Counted from the stretch's first letter, positions 1-11,800 are shown. The stretch: 40,849 nt of DNA from Candidatus Gallipaludibacter merdavium (GCA_017694875.1 JADIMG010000091.1:1-40849); one strand, 5' to 3'. Notes: generated from the letters alone by a model not told the origin. Program-made: numbers and translations.

Positions 1-30
1 ATTATCGTGCTTACCCCCAAGAAAAAATAA
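1..30 (+). CDS. infC: Translation initiation factor IF-3, last 9 codons (partial)
   Basis: The first 30 bases read in frame as IIVLTPKKK followed by TAA. A short hydrophobic strand followed by a lysine tail is how Bacteroidetes IF-3 proteins commonly end, and infC normally lies just upstream of rpmI and rplT. The call rests mainly on this gene order, because only nine residues are visible and the rest lies outside the window. Confidence 0.6.
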   Translation: MIVLTPKKK

Positions 31-79
31 AAAATGAGGAAACTCAGCAACATAAAAAACAAAATTAAAAATTAGCAAA

Positions 80-277
80 ATGCCGAAGATGAAAACTAAC
101 TCCGGTGCCAAAAAAAGGTTTACCCTTACCGGATCAGGAAAGATCAAAAGAAAACATGCTTTTAAAAGTCACATTCTGACCAAAAAGACCAAAAAGCAGA
201 AACGCAACCTGACACATGCAGGTCTTGTTGACAATGCCAACCTGAAGAGTGTACGCGAAATGCTTTTGCTCCGCTAA
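80..277 (+). CDS. rpmI: 50S ribosomal protein L35
   Basis: This 65-residue protein matches the usual length of L35. It starts [14 protein letters not shown], the family's hallmark N-terminus, and continues with the basic segments [14 protein letters not shown] and [13 protein letters not shown] that contact 23S rRNA in the large subunit. It sits 49 bp after the presumed infC stop and 96 bp before rplT, the standard infC-rpmI-rplT order. In other bacteria this operon is autoregulated by L20. The spacers here hold no obvious L20-binding structure that I can see, apart from a short GTGTTTT/AAAACAC palindrome near 331-345. The identification is secure. Confidence 0.97.
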   Translation: MPKMKTNSGAKKRFTLTGSGKIKRKHAFKSHILTKKTKKQKRNLTHAGLVDNANLKSVREMLLLR

Positions 278-373
278 TCAGAATCCAACTTTAAGTTTTC
301 TAAGTAATCAACCGAACGTTTAGCTACAAGTGTGTTTTAAAAACACCGCTAACATTCACAAATTCATTTAATT

Positions 374-724
374 ATGCCAAGATCAGTAAATCACGTTGCT
401 TCACGTAAAAGAAGAAAAAGAATTTTAAGCCTCACAAGAGGATATTTTGGTGCTCGTCGCAATGTTTGGACAGTTGCCAAAAACACATGGGAAAAAGGAT
501 TGCAATATGCTTACCGTGACCGCAAAAACAAAAAACGCAGTTTCCGTGCATTGTGGATTCAACGTATTAATGCAGCTGCTCGTCTGGAAGGCTATTCATA
601 CTCACAATTAATGGGTGCTTTGCACAAATCAGGAATTGAAATCAACCGCAAAGTATTGGCTGACCTGGCCATGAACCACCCAGAAGCTTTCAAAGCAATC
701 GTTGCAAAAGCTAAAAACGCATAA
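374..724 (+). CDS. rplT: 50S ribosomal protein L20
   Basis: The protein has 116 residues, the normal length for L20, which is essential for early large-subunit assembly. The N-terminus [18 protein letters not shown] is the long basic extension that threads into 23S rRNA. The stretch [20 protein letters not shown] in the second half is the conserved globular core. It is the last gene of the infC-rpmI-rplT unit, because a clear hairpin terminator follows 36 bp downstream of its stop. Family, length and context all agree. Confidence 0.98.
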   Translation: MPRSVNHVASRKRRKRILSLTRGYFGARRNVWTVAKNTWEKGLQYAYRDRKNKKRSFRALWIQRINAAARLEGYSYSQLMGALHKSGIEINRKVLADLAMNHPEAFKAIVAKAKNA

Positions 725-760
725 AAGCAGAAGAATAGTAGTTTCACTGCAAAATCAAAT

Positions 761-790
761 AAAAGGGTAGCCTGCTTTGGTTACCCTTTT
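761..790 (+). terminator. Rho-independent terminator after rplT
   Basis: A 12-bp stem (761-772 with 779-790, one G-U pair) closes a 6-base loop TGCTTT. The right arm ends in TTTT. It closes the ribosomal-protein operon, and only 35 bp remain before the next start codon. Confidence 0.88.
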
Positions 791-825
791 GTTGTAAAAA
801 ACTCATTCATCACAAATATATCAGG

Positions 826-2040
826 ATGGAAAACGAACCTTTATATATAGAAGCATTCAATTATCCGCTGGAAGACGAACGGATAGCCAAATATCCGCTG
901 CCTGAGCGCGACCATTCCAAGCTATTACTCTACAAACAAGGACAAATCAGCGAAGACATATTCTACAATATCGGCAAGCATCTACCAGACAAAGCCTTGC
1001 TGGTATACAATAATACAAAGGTAATTCAAGCCAGACTGATATTCCACAAACCGACAGGCGCACGCATTGAAATATTCTGTTTAGAACCATTGGATCCGCA
1101 CGATTACAGTCTGTCATTGTCCTCCACAAATTCATGTGAATGGAAATGCCTTGTCGGCAACCTGAAAAAATGGAAAGATAACCATATCAGCATGCCCATC
1201 GGAAACAACCGCATGCTCATTGCAGAACGCCTGGAAAGCCAAGGGAATACGCACCGAATACGGTTCAGTTGGAACGACGAAACACTCAGCTTCGCTGAAA
1301 TTCTGGAACAACTCGGAGAACTTCCCATCCCTCCCTATTTGAATCGTGCTACAGAAGAAAACGATAAACGGACCTATCAAACCGTCTACTCTAAAATTAA
1401 AGGCTCAGTGGCGGCGCCAACTGCAGGCCTCCATTTCACGGACAAGGTGTTGGACGGACTTAGAAAAAACGGCATCAGCATGACGGAAGTAACGCTCCAT
1501 GTGGGAGCTGGAACATTCCAACCGGTAAAAGTGGAGGATGCCAACCAACACACCATGCACACGGAAACCATTGCAGTAGAACGCAAAGCAATAGAGGAAA
1601 TAAGAAATCATCTTGGCAATATCATCGCCGTTGGAACAACATCCGTACGCACTTTGGAAAGCCTCTACTTTTTAGGATGCATCGACTGGGAAGAAGAACT
1701 CCCAACAGTCTCGCAGTTCGCGCCCTATCTAAGCACATTTACCGAAACGCCAGACGAAGCGTTGGACAAATTACTGGATAAAATGTCTAAACTGCACATG
1801 GAAACACTCCACGCCTCTACACAAATCATGATTAAACCAGGATACATGTTCAGGATTGTAGATGGCATGATTACCAATTTCCATCAGCCTAAAAGCACCT
1901 TGCTGTTGCTGGTATCAGCCTTTATAGGGAAAGACTGGGAAGAAGTCTACCAATATGCATTAAACCACGGATTTCGGTTTCTAAGTTATGGAGATAGCTC
2001 TCTATTGCTACCCCAAGCAGACAAACCACTTTCAAAATGA
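826..2040 (+). CDS. QueA-family protein, long form (S-adenosylmethionine:tRNA ribosyltransferase-isomerase homologue)
   Basis: This 404-residue protein is homologous throughout to QueA, which transfers and isomerises the ribosyl group of S-adenosylmethionine onto 7-aminomethyl-7-deazaguanine in tRNA, giving epoxyqueuosine. It carries the family's classic motifs in order: VYNNTKVIQAR, GELPIPPYLNR, YQTVYSKIKGSVAAPTAGLHF, VTLHVGAGTFQPV, AVGTTSVRTLES, TNFHQPKSTLLLLVSAF and YGDSSLL. It is about 50 residues longer than typical QueA (about 350). Much of the excess is an insert between AVGTTSVRTLES and the C-terminal PGYMFRIVDG segment. A second, normal-length QueA lies at 38363-39415, so this is a paralogue whose own substrate is not certain. 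The ATG at 826 follows the purine-rich bases AGG. No promoter is visible in the 35 bp after the rplT terminator, so readthrough or an internal promoter may drive it. Confidence 0.85.
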   Translation: MENEPLYIEAFNYPLEDERIAKYPLPERDHSKLLLYKQGQISEDIFYNIGKHLPDKALLVYNNTKVIQARLIFHKPTGARIEIFCLEPLDPHDYSLSLSSTNSCEWKCLVGNLKKWKDNHISMPIGNNRMLIAERLESQGNTHRIRFSWNDETLSFAEILEQLGELPIPPYLNRATEENDKRTYQTVYSKIKGSVAAPTAGLHFTDKVLDGLRKNGISMTEVTLHVGAGTFQPVKVEDANQHTMHTETIAVERKAIEEIRNHLGNIIAVGTTSVRTLESLYFLGCIDWEEELPTVSQFAPYLSTFTETPDEALDKLLDKMSKLHMETLHASTQIMIKPGYMFRIVDGMITNFHQPKSTLLLLVSAFIGKDWEEVYQYALNHGFRFLSYGDSSLLLPQADKPLSK

Positions 2041-2332
2041 AAGTTAGCTCCATGTACATTTTATTCAGAAAACTAACAATTCAAAAGAAATATAACCAAA
2101 AACAGTTGATTTCAAAACAACAATCACAATATATCAGAAATTTCGCAACTAAAACAACTCAAAATAGGCAAAACTATCAGTTATAATTTATAAGCAATTT
2201 GCACAAAAAAGTCGGAAAACGTGTTCAATAACATGTTTTATCCTATTGCAAATATGCATAAAATCCTTTTACTTTGCCATCGACAATTAAAACAACACAA
2301 TCTTTTTTATACCTTAAAAAACTAATACCTAT

Positions 2333-2371
2333 AGAAAGCGGGACTTTGTGAAAAGTCCCGCTTTCTGTTTT
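2333..2371 (+). terminator. Strong rho-independent terminator
   Basis: A perfect 15-bp stem (2333-2347 with 2352-2366) with loop GTGA is followed by GTTTTT. It is the strongest hairpin in the window and lies 293 bp after the QueA-like stop. It could end that mRNA or a separate small transcript. Confidence 0.9.
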
Positions 2372-2461
2372 TACAAAAAGCAATGACCCAATTGTGTTTA
2401 TCAATCGGACCTGAAACATACTGATTAAAATTCATGTATGTATAATGTTTTTTACCAATAT

Positions 2462-2476
2462 CCCCCCCCCAAAAAA
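2462..2476. repeat. C9A6 homopolymer tract
   Basis: Nine consecutive C residues (2462-2470) run straight into six A residues. In this AT-rich interval a C9 run is conspicuous. It lies about 95 bp upstream of the promoter of the surface-protein locus. Long G/C homopolymers are prone to slipped-strand length change, but a regulatory effect at this distance is only a possibility. Confidence 0.6.
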
Positions 2477-2571
2477 TATCATTTCGCTGCAACAAAAACA
2501 CGTGCAGCACGCATCTTAGTGCAAAAATCCCAAATTAACAAGGTTAAAAACACGAAAAACGTAACATTTTG

Positions 2572-2602
2572 TTTGGATCACATCATCTTTTTTGTATATT
2601 TG
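2572..2602 (+). promoter_or_regulatory. Bacteroidetes-type promoter of the surface-protein locus
   Basis: A -33 box TTTG (2572-2575), a 19-bp spacer and an exact -7 box TATATTTG (2595-2602) match the Bacteroidetes vegetative consensus. Transcription would start near 2609, leaving a leader of about 110 nt before the ATG at 2719. This rules out the in-frame TTG at 2569 as the start of the following gene. Confidence 0.82.
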
Positions 2603-2718
2603 CCAACATCACAACAACATACATAAACAAAAGAAGCCAAACAAATCACATAACTAACACAGCGACATTCCAGAACACAAATAACAATCTTTTTTCTGTT
2701 AACGAACATTCAAAACAC

Positions 2719-5700
2719 ATGAAAAAACTACATTTTGTCATACTATTTGTATTATTACTGAGCACAGTCCTTAACCACGGAAATGCACAGCAAATCTCTA
2801 TACCCTACACCTGCGGATTTGAAGATGCTACAGAAAATGCCAATTGGACATTAAACGCCAATCCCAGACAACCAATTTCAACGTTTACGAATTTATGGTA
2901 TATAGGAACGGCAACCGCCTCACAAGGAGAAAATTCTTTATATATATCATCTGACCAAGGGACTACAGCCTCTTTTACATTTGCAGAAAACACTGTACTC
3001 GCTTATAGGGAATTCAGTCTTCCTATAGGAACTTACGATTTTTCTTTTGATTGGAAAGCTTCAAATACAGGAGTGACTTTATATTGCGCATTAGTGCCTA
3101 CAACAGTAACTATTTATTCATATAACAATGTATCTGACTTGCCGACATGGCTAGATACTTATGCTCTGACATTTGAAGGAAGTAATGCCAAAGAGTTACG
3201 TGGGGCTTCATCATGGACATCTGCAAGATGTCAGTTAAATATACAAACGCCTCAGTCTTATCGTCTTGTTTTTTTGTGGAACAACGCAAATTATGAAGGC
3301 AAACCAGGAGGATGTATTGACAATATTCAAATATTTGGTACCTCATGTGGAAGACCTTCTGACTTGTCTGCAAAACGAAACGGTAATGCCGTAACACTCA
3401 CTTGGAGTGGGGATGCTGCATATTATAATATACGCTATCAAAAGAGCGATGACTCTAACGTATACGATGTTTCATCTGTTAATGATACCACATTGACATT
3501 ATCTGGCTTGAGTGATGGAGTTTATGATTTTTGGATACAAGGTGTATGTGCTGATGGCGAAGAAAGCATGTGGGAATGTTTTTCTTCTGTGTTGATTTAT
3601 GAGGCCCTATGCATAGACTTTCTTAATTTGGATAGCGCATATTGTTCAACAGGAACTTGTTTACAGAGTTCCATGTCATATGACAACGAAATACAAGGGC
3701 GCGTGGATTTTGGCTACGCATCCAAAATGAGTAGACACACTATCCATTACATGCAAGACGAATATGATGCACAAACCGATTTTGGTTTAAAGACTGTACC
3801 TGATGGAGAATTTGCTTCTGTACGTTTAGGTAATTGGGATACTGGTGCTGAAGCGGAGCGTATCAGGTATAATTATACTGTAAATGCAGATGATGCAGCG
3901 GTCTTATTGCTAAAATATGCCGTTGTGATAGAATGCCCTACTAATCATCCTATTACGAATCAGCCGCGTTTTCTTCTGGAAATGTTTGGAGAGAATGGCG
4001 AAAAGCTAGATGCTTGTACTAGTGCAGATTTTTCTGCTAGACTTGATTTGGTAGGTCAGGATGGATGGCATCAGGTTGGTCCTGAAACATCCCCTACTTT
4101 GTGGAAAGATTGGACAACCGTAGGAATTAATCTTCAGGAATATGACGGACAGACGATAACTATCCAATTAACAACATTTGATTGTTCTCAATCTGGACAT
4201 TTTGGATATGCATATTTTACATTAGGGTGCGATGAAGGAGTTGTGCAAGGTATAAATTGTGGCGAATATCCGACTACACAATTTATAGCTCCGGAAGGAT
4301 TTAATTACTCGTGGCGGAAAAAATATGTAAATAGGGATGAGGAGATTTCAACAGAACAAATATTAGAAGTTGATCCATCTGATACAACGACCTATGAGGT
4401 TGATGTAATTTATCCTACGATGGCAGAATGTTATTTTACCCTTGAAGCATCTGCGATACCACGTTTCCCTGTTGCTTCATTTGAATATGAACTTGTGCAT
4501 GATGGCTGTAAAAATGAGGTCAGATTTAATAATACAAGTTATATATGGACCGAAAATGGTATAACAGGTAAACCTGTAGAAAGTGTTTTATGGGATTTTG
4601 GGAATGGACAATCTTCTGCACTTTATTCACCTACAGTGCAATATCCTAATGAAGGAGGAGAATATAAAATTAAACTGACGGCCGAACTATGTGATGGACT
4701 TTGCTGGGATGATACAGTAATGACGATCGTTTTGCCTTCTGTTGGCGATACATTGGTAAAGAAACAAATAGAACTCTGTGAACAAGATACGTATGATTTT
4801 TTTGGAAACATCATTTCGGAAGAGGGAATTTATTACGACACATTGAAAACCATATATGGATGTGATAGTATTATCGAACTTAGTGTAAACATGTATTCTA
4901 AGTCATATACAGAAATATGGGATACTATTTGTGCCGATTCTGTTTATCTGTTTGGAGATAGATATTTAACTAATACAGGTGATTATAGAGAAACTTTTGT
5001 TGGACATATGGGTTGCGATAGCGTGGTTGACTTACATTTGATAGTTACAGAACCTTTGGTGGTCACTTATGAATTACCTACATATATTTGTGCCGATGAG
5101 CCAGAGTTTACATTACATTATAATACAAAGAAAGGTATTCTTAACGATATAACAATTGCTTTCAATGCTGTTGCTCAAGAGCAGGGATTTCAAGATTTTG
5201 TGTTTACAAATGATGAATCTGGTTCGATTTCCATTCCGATTCCTTCAAATGTGAAGCCCAATACGGGCTACAGTATGACATTGAGTGCTGACAATGGTTA
5301 TTGTGGAGAATATTTTGTAGAAATAGATTTTGATATAAACTATCCAGCCGATATTGTTACCCAAAAATGGGATGATGCATTGGCCATTTATAATAGTATG
5401 TATAACGGAGGCTATGAATTCTCGGCATATGAATGGTACAAGGATGGACAGAAGATAGCAGGAGCTTCAAGCCCATACTTATATCTCCCTGATGAAAAAT
5501 TAGATAAAGAGGCTTTGTATAATGTATTGTTGACTCGTGTTGAAGACGGTGTCCAACTGTTTTCATGCCCACTTGCAATTATAGACAAAACGAGTCTTTC
5601 TGTTTATCCTACAATGTTGCCTCCATCTGAAAATGTAGTGGTAGAAACACTGGAAGATGGTATTTTTTCATTATGGGATATAATGGGCGTACGAGTTAAG

Positions 5701-5823
5701 ACTGGTGAAGTAAAGAAAAAAATAGCGAATACAATAACAATGCCTTCATCTGAAGGTGTGTATATTTTGAAACTGCAACTAACAGATGGAAGTGTATATC
5801 AGACACAAATTATGGTAAAATAA
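2719..5823 (+). CDS. Multidomain surface protein with Fn3-like, PKD-like and T9SS sorting-domain-like regions (paralogue A)
   Basis: This 1034-residue exported protein starts at the ATG at 2719. The frame is open further upstream, but the promoter lies there, and 2719 begins a clean signal peptide (MKKLHFVILFVLLL, cleavage after about A23). A jelly-roll-like domain (about 27-208) has CGFED near its start. An Fn3-like domain (about 210-295) follows, then a conserved region (about 298-590) with SRHTIHY, SVRLGNW, WKDWTTVGINL and HFGYAYFTL. Next is a PKD-like domain (about 600-670, WDFGNG), two repeats ending in GCDS, and a C-terminal domain (about 960-1034) with GVYILKLQLTDG, typical of T9SS sorting tails. 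I expect export across the inner membrane by Sec and across the outer membrane by T9SS, then surface attachment. Its ligand is unknown. It shares this architecture with the protein at 14769-17861. Confidence 0.85.
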   Translation: MKKLHFVILFVLLLSTVLNHGNAQQISIPYTCGFEDATENANWTLNANPRQPISTFTNLWYIGTATASQGENSLYISSDQGTTASFTFAENTVLAYREFSLPIGTYDFSFDWKASNTGVTLYCALVPTTVTIYSYNNVSDLPTWLDTYALTFEGSNAKELRGASSWTSARCQLNIQTPQSYRLVFLWNNANYEGKPGGCIDNIQIFGTSCGRPSDLSAKRNGNAVTLTWSGDAAYYNIRYQKSDDSNVYDVSSVNDTTLTLSGLSDGVYDFWIQGVCADGEESMWECFSSVLIYEALCIDFLNLDSAYCSTGTCLQSSMSYDNEIQGRVDFGYASKMSRHTIHYMQDEYDAQTDFGLKTVPDGEFASVRLGNWDTGAEAERIRYNYTVNADDAAVLLLKYAVVIECPTNHPITNQPRFLLEMFGENGEKLDACTSADFSARLDLVGQDGWHQVGPETSPTLWKDWTTVGINLQEYDGQTITIQLTTFDCSQSGHFGYAYFTLGCDEGVVQGINCGEYPTTQFIAPEGFNYSWRKKYVNRDEEISTEQILEVDPSDTTTYEVDVIYPTMAECYFTLEASAIPRFPVASFEYELVHDGCKNEVRFNNTSYIWTENGITGKPVESVLWDFGNGQSSALYSPTVQYPNEGGEYKIKLTAELCDGLCWDDTVMTIVLPSVGDTLVKKQIELCEQDTYDFFGNIISEEGIYYDTLKTIYGCDSIIELSVNMYSKSYTEIWDTICADSVYLFGDRYLTNTGDYRETFVGHMGCDSVVDLHLIVTEPLVVTYELPTYICADEPEFTLHYNTKKGILNDITIAFNAVAQEQGFQDFVFTNDESGSISIPIPSNVKPNTGYSMTLSADNGYCGEYFVEIDFDINYPADIVTQKWDDALAIYNSMYNGGYEFSAYEWYKDGQKIAGASSPYLYLPDEKLDKEALYNVLLTRVEDGVQLFSCPLAIIDKTSLSVYPTMLPPSENVVVETLEDGIFSLWDIMGVRVKTGEVKKKIANTITMPSSEGVYILKLQLTDGSVYQTQIMVK

Positions 5824-5839
5824 CACGATTTTATTATAC

Positions 5840-8800
5840 ATGCAATTAACTATTAATTTTATGCTTATGAAACACAGGTATCCAAAAAGTATTAGGCTAA
5901 TCGTTACTGGGTTGTTCCTTTCCCTTTCGGTTTGCCTATCAGCTCAGAAAAGCGTATGGACAGAAAGTTTTGAAGGCGGTATTTTGCCTTCTGGCTGGGC
6001 AGAAGAAAAAATGGATGGTTCTTTGAACTGGACATTCGAACAGGGAACGGTAATAAACAACGACTCTGCATACGATGGGGTTTATCGGGCCCGGCTTATT
6101 GGTCAAGGAACGACAAGGCTTGTCTTGCCTATGACCGATATTAAAACGGGAATTACAATGCCGTATCTACGGTTTGCCTATAAATTAAAAATGACTGATT
6201 CACGCATTGATACTTTACGTGTTTTATATCGTACAGAAACAACTGGAGAATGGAGATATCTCCAAAATGCTGAGTATTCAGATCAAAAGATAGATTGGAG
6301 CTATGAGGAAATACCTTTATCAGAAATATCTACTGTTCGCAATGCGCAGATAGCATTTGAAGGTAAAACGGTTTTCGGTGGAGGTATATTACTTGATTTC
6401 GTGTCTATCGGTGATCAGTATAATTGTGCAACTCCCCCAACAGATCTTACTGCACGTCAGTTAACACCAAATTCTGCAACTCTACGCTGGTTTGGCAATA
6501 ATAACGATATGGGGCGCAAATATTATATTGTAATTGATACTATTGAGCATACAATTGATCTGGAAACAATTGAAGCGTGGAAACGAGATACTGTTGAAGC
6601 TACTGGAGATGAACATTATGAAGTGACAGGCCTAGAGCCGAATAGAGATTATTTCTTTTATGTCAAATCCGATTGCGATTATAATGACATGAGCGATTGG
6701 TCTGAGGGATGCGCTTTCCATACGCCATGTTTACCGCAACCATTACCATTGGTTGAATTGTTTGAGGATGATTACTCGAGTGAATGTTGGCTTTTTTATA
6801 AAGGAGAAGCTACAACTCCTTATATTACATCTTCAACTAGTGGAAAGCCGTTCCAAGGAAGCAAGTATCTGTATTTCTATGCCAGTTCTGGAAAGGGAAT
6901 GAGTTATGCTGCCATGCCAGCTCCTGATGCAGATTTGAATACCCTTATGTTTTCTTTTATGGGTTATTCTGGATATAATGGAACAATAGAAATAGGCGTC
7001 TTGGAAGATCCGAACGATCCTTCTACTTACCAAACCGTAAAAATATTTACTACAACGAATGATAAAACATACCGTAGATATTGTGTCGATTTCGATGATT
7101 ACACCGGAACAGGTAAATATATTGCTATTGTAAACCAAGCTGGTTTGTCAGCCAACGGTTTTTGCATTGATAGTGTACGTTTAGAAGAAAAACCAGAATG
7201 CCCACCTCTTTTCTTGCAAGAGGCTAGCGCTGTGACTGCAACGAGTGCTTTGTTTACTTGGTCCAGTATTGGCGATGAAACCGCATGGGTTGTACGTTTG
7301 TTTAGTTCAGTTCAAACTAATCCGGAAACGGCTACCCCATTAAAAGAATATAATATACAAGGTAATATGGAGCTGCAACTGGAGGAGTTGACTCCAAATA
7401 CAGAGTATTTCGTTTATGTTAAACCTACTTGTGGTACTGAATGGGTGGGTGATAGTTTTACAACAGGAACTGCCATTACAATTCCATATACTGATAATTT
7501 TGATAACTATGGCGCTTCGACTTCTTACAATGCAGATTATTTACCGGATGGATGGATAGTTGGTAACTTAAAAAGCACCTCCACTTCTACCACTTATTAC
7601 CCACTTACATATGGAAAAAGCGCATATACTGCCAATTATGCATATGATCACACAGACAATCCAAACAATCCGTATCACGCAGCTTTTTATTTTAAGGGTT
7701 CAACTACATATTACCAACCCTATGCTATTATGCCGCAAATAATTGGGGTAGATGATATTAAAGGACTGATGCTCCAATTTTATGCATACTCAACCGTTGG
7801 CGATTTGCTTACTATTGGTGTGATGGAAGATCCTTCCAACATGGAAACTTTTGTACCGGTTCGCACTATTACCTTGTCAGAAGAATGGAATTTGGAAACT
7901 GTATATTTTGATGCGTACCAAGGTGATGGATGTTATATAACATTTGTACTCCACATGGATGCCAAACCGAGTTCTACACCCAATGCACGTATTGATGATT
8001 TGACAATAACTGTTGCTCCAAATTGTCGAATGCCATTGGATTTGAATGCAAAACATATTTCAGCACGAAGCTTGGATTTAATGTGGGATGGCTATACAGA
8101 GACTCAGTGGAAATTGCAAATTGCTACAGACGAGGCCATGACTGAACTTGTGAAAGATACATTAGTGAATAGAAATGACAGTTGTCATATAGGAGGTTTA
8201 ATTCCAATGACAGATTATTATGTCCGTGTATGTGCGAATTGTGGTACTGATGAAGTTTCCGAATGGACCCATGCCAAACACTTCCAAACATATGCAGAAA
8301 TTAACACTTTGCCATATGAAAATCGTTTTGATGATATAAGTGGAACAACAAGTTCTACATCCAGTACAGTGGAAGATTATCTTGTGCCACAATGGTATGT
8401 TTGGAATATAAGTGGGGCGTCAAGTTTTGTATATACACCACATGTGTACGGAAGTACTACTTATAATGCAGCGCGCGATCATAGAGTAGGAGAAGAAGAG
8501 AAAGACTATTATAATTGCGTAAAGATGTCATCAAGTAAAAGTTATAATGGTTCTTGCATGGTTTCTCCCGAAATAACTGCTGTAGAAAATGTGGAACAAT
8601 TGCAGATTAGTTTCTGGGGATACACTTCCACTGCTGGACATACAGTCACAGTTGGTGTTGCCGACAATCCTGCCGATACGTCAACCTACGTTTCTATTGA
8701 AACATTTACTTTACCTAAAACAGAATGGACATATTGTGTTGCCTTTTTAGATTCATATGTGGGAAGTGGAAAATATATTTATTTGTTAAGTAGTAATCCT

Positions 8801-11800
8801 ACATCAACAAACCTAGTTTATGTAGATGATATCGAAATTAAGGAAATACCTGATTGTCCGGAAGTTACGAATATCACAATAAAGGAAGGTACGTTAACAG
8901 ACATATCGGCTTCTTTTGTCTGGGATGCTAATAATGCGGAAGAATGGAACATGAAGATTTTTGATAGTGAATTGACCGAAGAGGAGATTGATACCCAAAC
9001 GCCTATTGTTAATATATCCGGACTTACTAATACGGAGAAATTGGTTGAAGGTTTGGAAGGAAATCGAGTATATTATGTGTACATACAGAGCGTCAATGAA
9101 GCTAAGAATTGCGTAGGAAGTTGGTCTGTCCCACTCGTTTTTAGAACAGCATGCTCTACAATCGGTGAATCTTTACCGTTTTACGCTGATTTTGAAAATG
9201 AAGGTTCTGGTGTTATTCCTAGTTGTTGGACTGCTGATGTTTTTGGTTCATCTGCTGCATTTCCGAAAACAGATGCACATTCAACGTCTTCGTCAGCTAC
9301 AGATCCTATCCATGATGGATCAGAATATTCATTATATTTCACATCCTCTAATACAGGCGGTGCATATGCTTGGGCCGCAACCCCACTCTTAAATATTACA
9401 GATATCCGTAATCTACAACTCACATTCATTGGTACAGATGATGAACCCTCCACTATTCAAATAGGAATTTGTGACCAACCCAATAATCTACAAAATTTCA
9501 TTCTTGTAAAAGAGTGTAAAGTAAGCGAGCTAAAAACATGGAATCATTTTACCGTTTTATTCAATAATGTAAATGAGGCATACAAAGGATATAAATATAC
9601 CATCTTCAGGGTTTTGAACACAGGAACATCAGGCGAATACAGTAGCGATACGGATAATTATTTCTATCTTGATGATGTTCTGATACAAGAAATCCCTGAT
9701 TGCGTGAAGGCTTTTGATGTAGCTCTCTCGGAGATTAAACAAACTTCAGCGCTAGTTAATTGGTCTGGAAATGATGAAACATCATGGGATATCTGTGTTT
9801 TTGATACATTGATTTCTTCCGAAGCAGTGGACACATATATTGATGATGCTATTTTTTACGTTGTAGATAATACTGTAAAACCGTATAGATTGGAAGATTT
9901 ACCTACGGGAACAGAATTATATGTTTATGTACGTACGAAAAACCAAACGAGAGATTGTGTCGGAGATTGGTCAATACCAGGCAAAATGTTTACTCAATGC
10001 TCTGCAGTAGATATACCATACTACGATGATTTTGAAGACTATAGAACAGTCAGTTCAGCTACTGCATCTGGCAATCTACAACCAGAGGAATTCCCCAAAT
10101 GTTTGACATGTACAGGTAGCACAACAACAGCGCCGACTTTATATGGTTTGGGCAGTGGAAACTTCAATTTCTGTGAACCAGGGACAACCGCTTTATTCAT
10201 GACGACCAGCGATGGAAAGACCAATTATGTTTCTTTTCCAGAGATGAACGTAGACAATGTGAATATGTTGGAAGTAGCATTCAAAGCATGTAAAACTTTG
10301 TCTAATGTAAAATCGGGTATTATTCGTATAGGTGTTATGGACGATCCTTATGACCCGACAACCTTTACCAAAGTATGGGAAGATACATTAAAGAATTATT
10401 TGAGTCAATCAAAGGAATGGACTTCGTTTGTTGTTAAATTGGACAGTTATATTGGCAGCGGTAAGAACATCACTATATCTATGCCAGGTCTAGGTACTAC
10501 GAACCATGCTTATTTTGATTGGATACGGATTGATACCATTCAACCAGTCCACGCTCCGCTTTCTACTACGATTGAATCCGTTTCTGAAGATTCAGTTTCA
10601 GCAGCATGGGATGTTATAGACGGCGAAAAATGGCGTATCCGCATTATTCCATATACAGATAATGTTACCGTGAATGATACAGCAACTGTAGATACTGTAG
10701 TGACGTCCCCTTATGCAACATTCGGGTCTCTAGCTTACGATACCCATTATATGCTTTATGTAGCAGGAATACAAGCGAACGATACAAGCCAATGGGGAGA
10801 GGGAATAAAATTCAGGTCCGCATGTCCTTCCAGTGTAGCATTACCTTATTTTGAGGATTTCAAAGCTTATGATGTTAATGAATATTGCTGCTGGACATCT
10901 CTAAACACAAATGAAAACAAAGATACCGTTGCTTACGTGAACACACATTCTGACAGTGATATTTTGGCTCTTAATTTTCCTAAAGGTTGTCGTATGATGT
11001 TACCTGCATTTACCAATATTACTTCTATTGAAAGTCTTCGAATTACATTTACGGCTTTACCTATGACTACAGCTTATAATGTTACGGTTTGGGCTTACGA
11101 TGGAAACAACAACTACATGAACGTGGGTATTGCAAATGTAGAATCTAGTATATATGATAAACGTCAAGTTGATTTTAGTTTCAGTTTCGAGGGAGCCACA
11201 CAATATAGATACATCGCTTTAGGAGTGGATAATCCTGGTTATATAACCAATGTCATGGTAGAAGAAGATAATTGCCCACGACCTATCAATGTCCGTCTAA
11301 CCAATCGTATGGATACCGCTGTGACTATTACATGGGAAGCTGTCGGAGCATCCGTTGATTCTTGGGAAATTGAATATGGTCCAAGCAATTTTACTATTGG
11401 ACAAGGAATAAGAGTAGAAACTTCTACTTCAAACAGAACTATACACCCTTTAAACCCAGAAACAGAATACGATATTTATATTCGCTCTGTAGATACAGAT
11501 AATAATCTCTATAGTGAATGGGTTAAAGCAGAAAGCATTACAACTATGCCATCAGTAGCAACTGTTCCTTATTTCTGTGATTTTGAAGAAATAGAAGAAT
11601 GTGAAAAATGGCAGCAGATTAAGTATGAAACGACTGAACAAAGTCCCAACGACTGGTATTTCGGAATATTGCCAGGTACTGAAAGTGGAAACGTTGCATA
11701 TATCTCCAATGATGGAGGAACAACATTTGCCTTTACCAGTGATAACATAGGAACACAAGATCTCTATCGTAATATATATCTAAAAACAGGCAAATATAAG

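Larger units (their letters stand above)
2041..2571. other. Gene-less AT-rich interval before the surface-protein locus
   Basis: No convincing gene is present. The first 290 bases are A-rich and structureless to my eye. A near-consensus promoter element TTACTTTG at 2269-2276, with ATTG about 20 bp upstream, precedes the strong hairpin at 2333-2366. This could define a transcript of roughly 90 nt, or the hairpin may simply end a long 3' untranslated region of the QueA-like gene. Further on lie the C9A6 tract and a small CGTGC-A-GCACG palindrome at about 2501-2511. The two short open frames across here (2438-2626 plus, 2322-2510 minus) overlap the hairpin or the promoter and look accidental. 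Confidence 0.5.

Noticed and set aside
2169-2176. Minus-strand TAGTTTTG as an antisense promoter towards the QueA-like gene
   Set aside because: It has no -33 partner that I could confirm and such 8-mers are expected by chance in AT-rich DNA.
2438-2626. Short open frame of 62 codons across the C9 tract
   Set aside because: It runs through the promoter of the surface locus and has no family resemblance.
2569-2718. Upstream TTG extension of the first surface-protein gene
   Set aside because: It overlaps the promoter boxes, lacks a signal peptide at its front, and the ATG at 2719 gives a perfect one.
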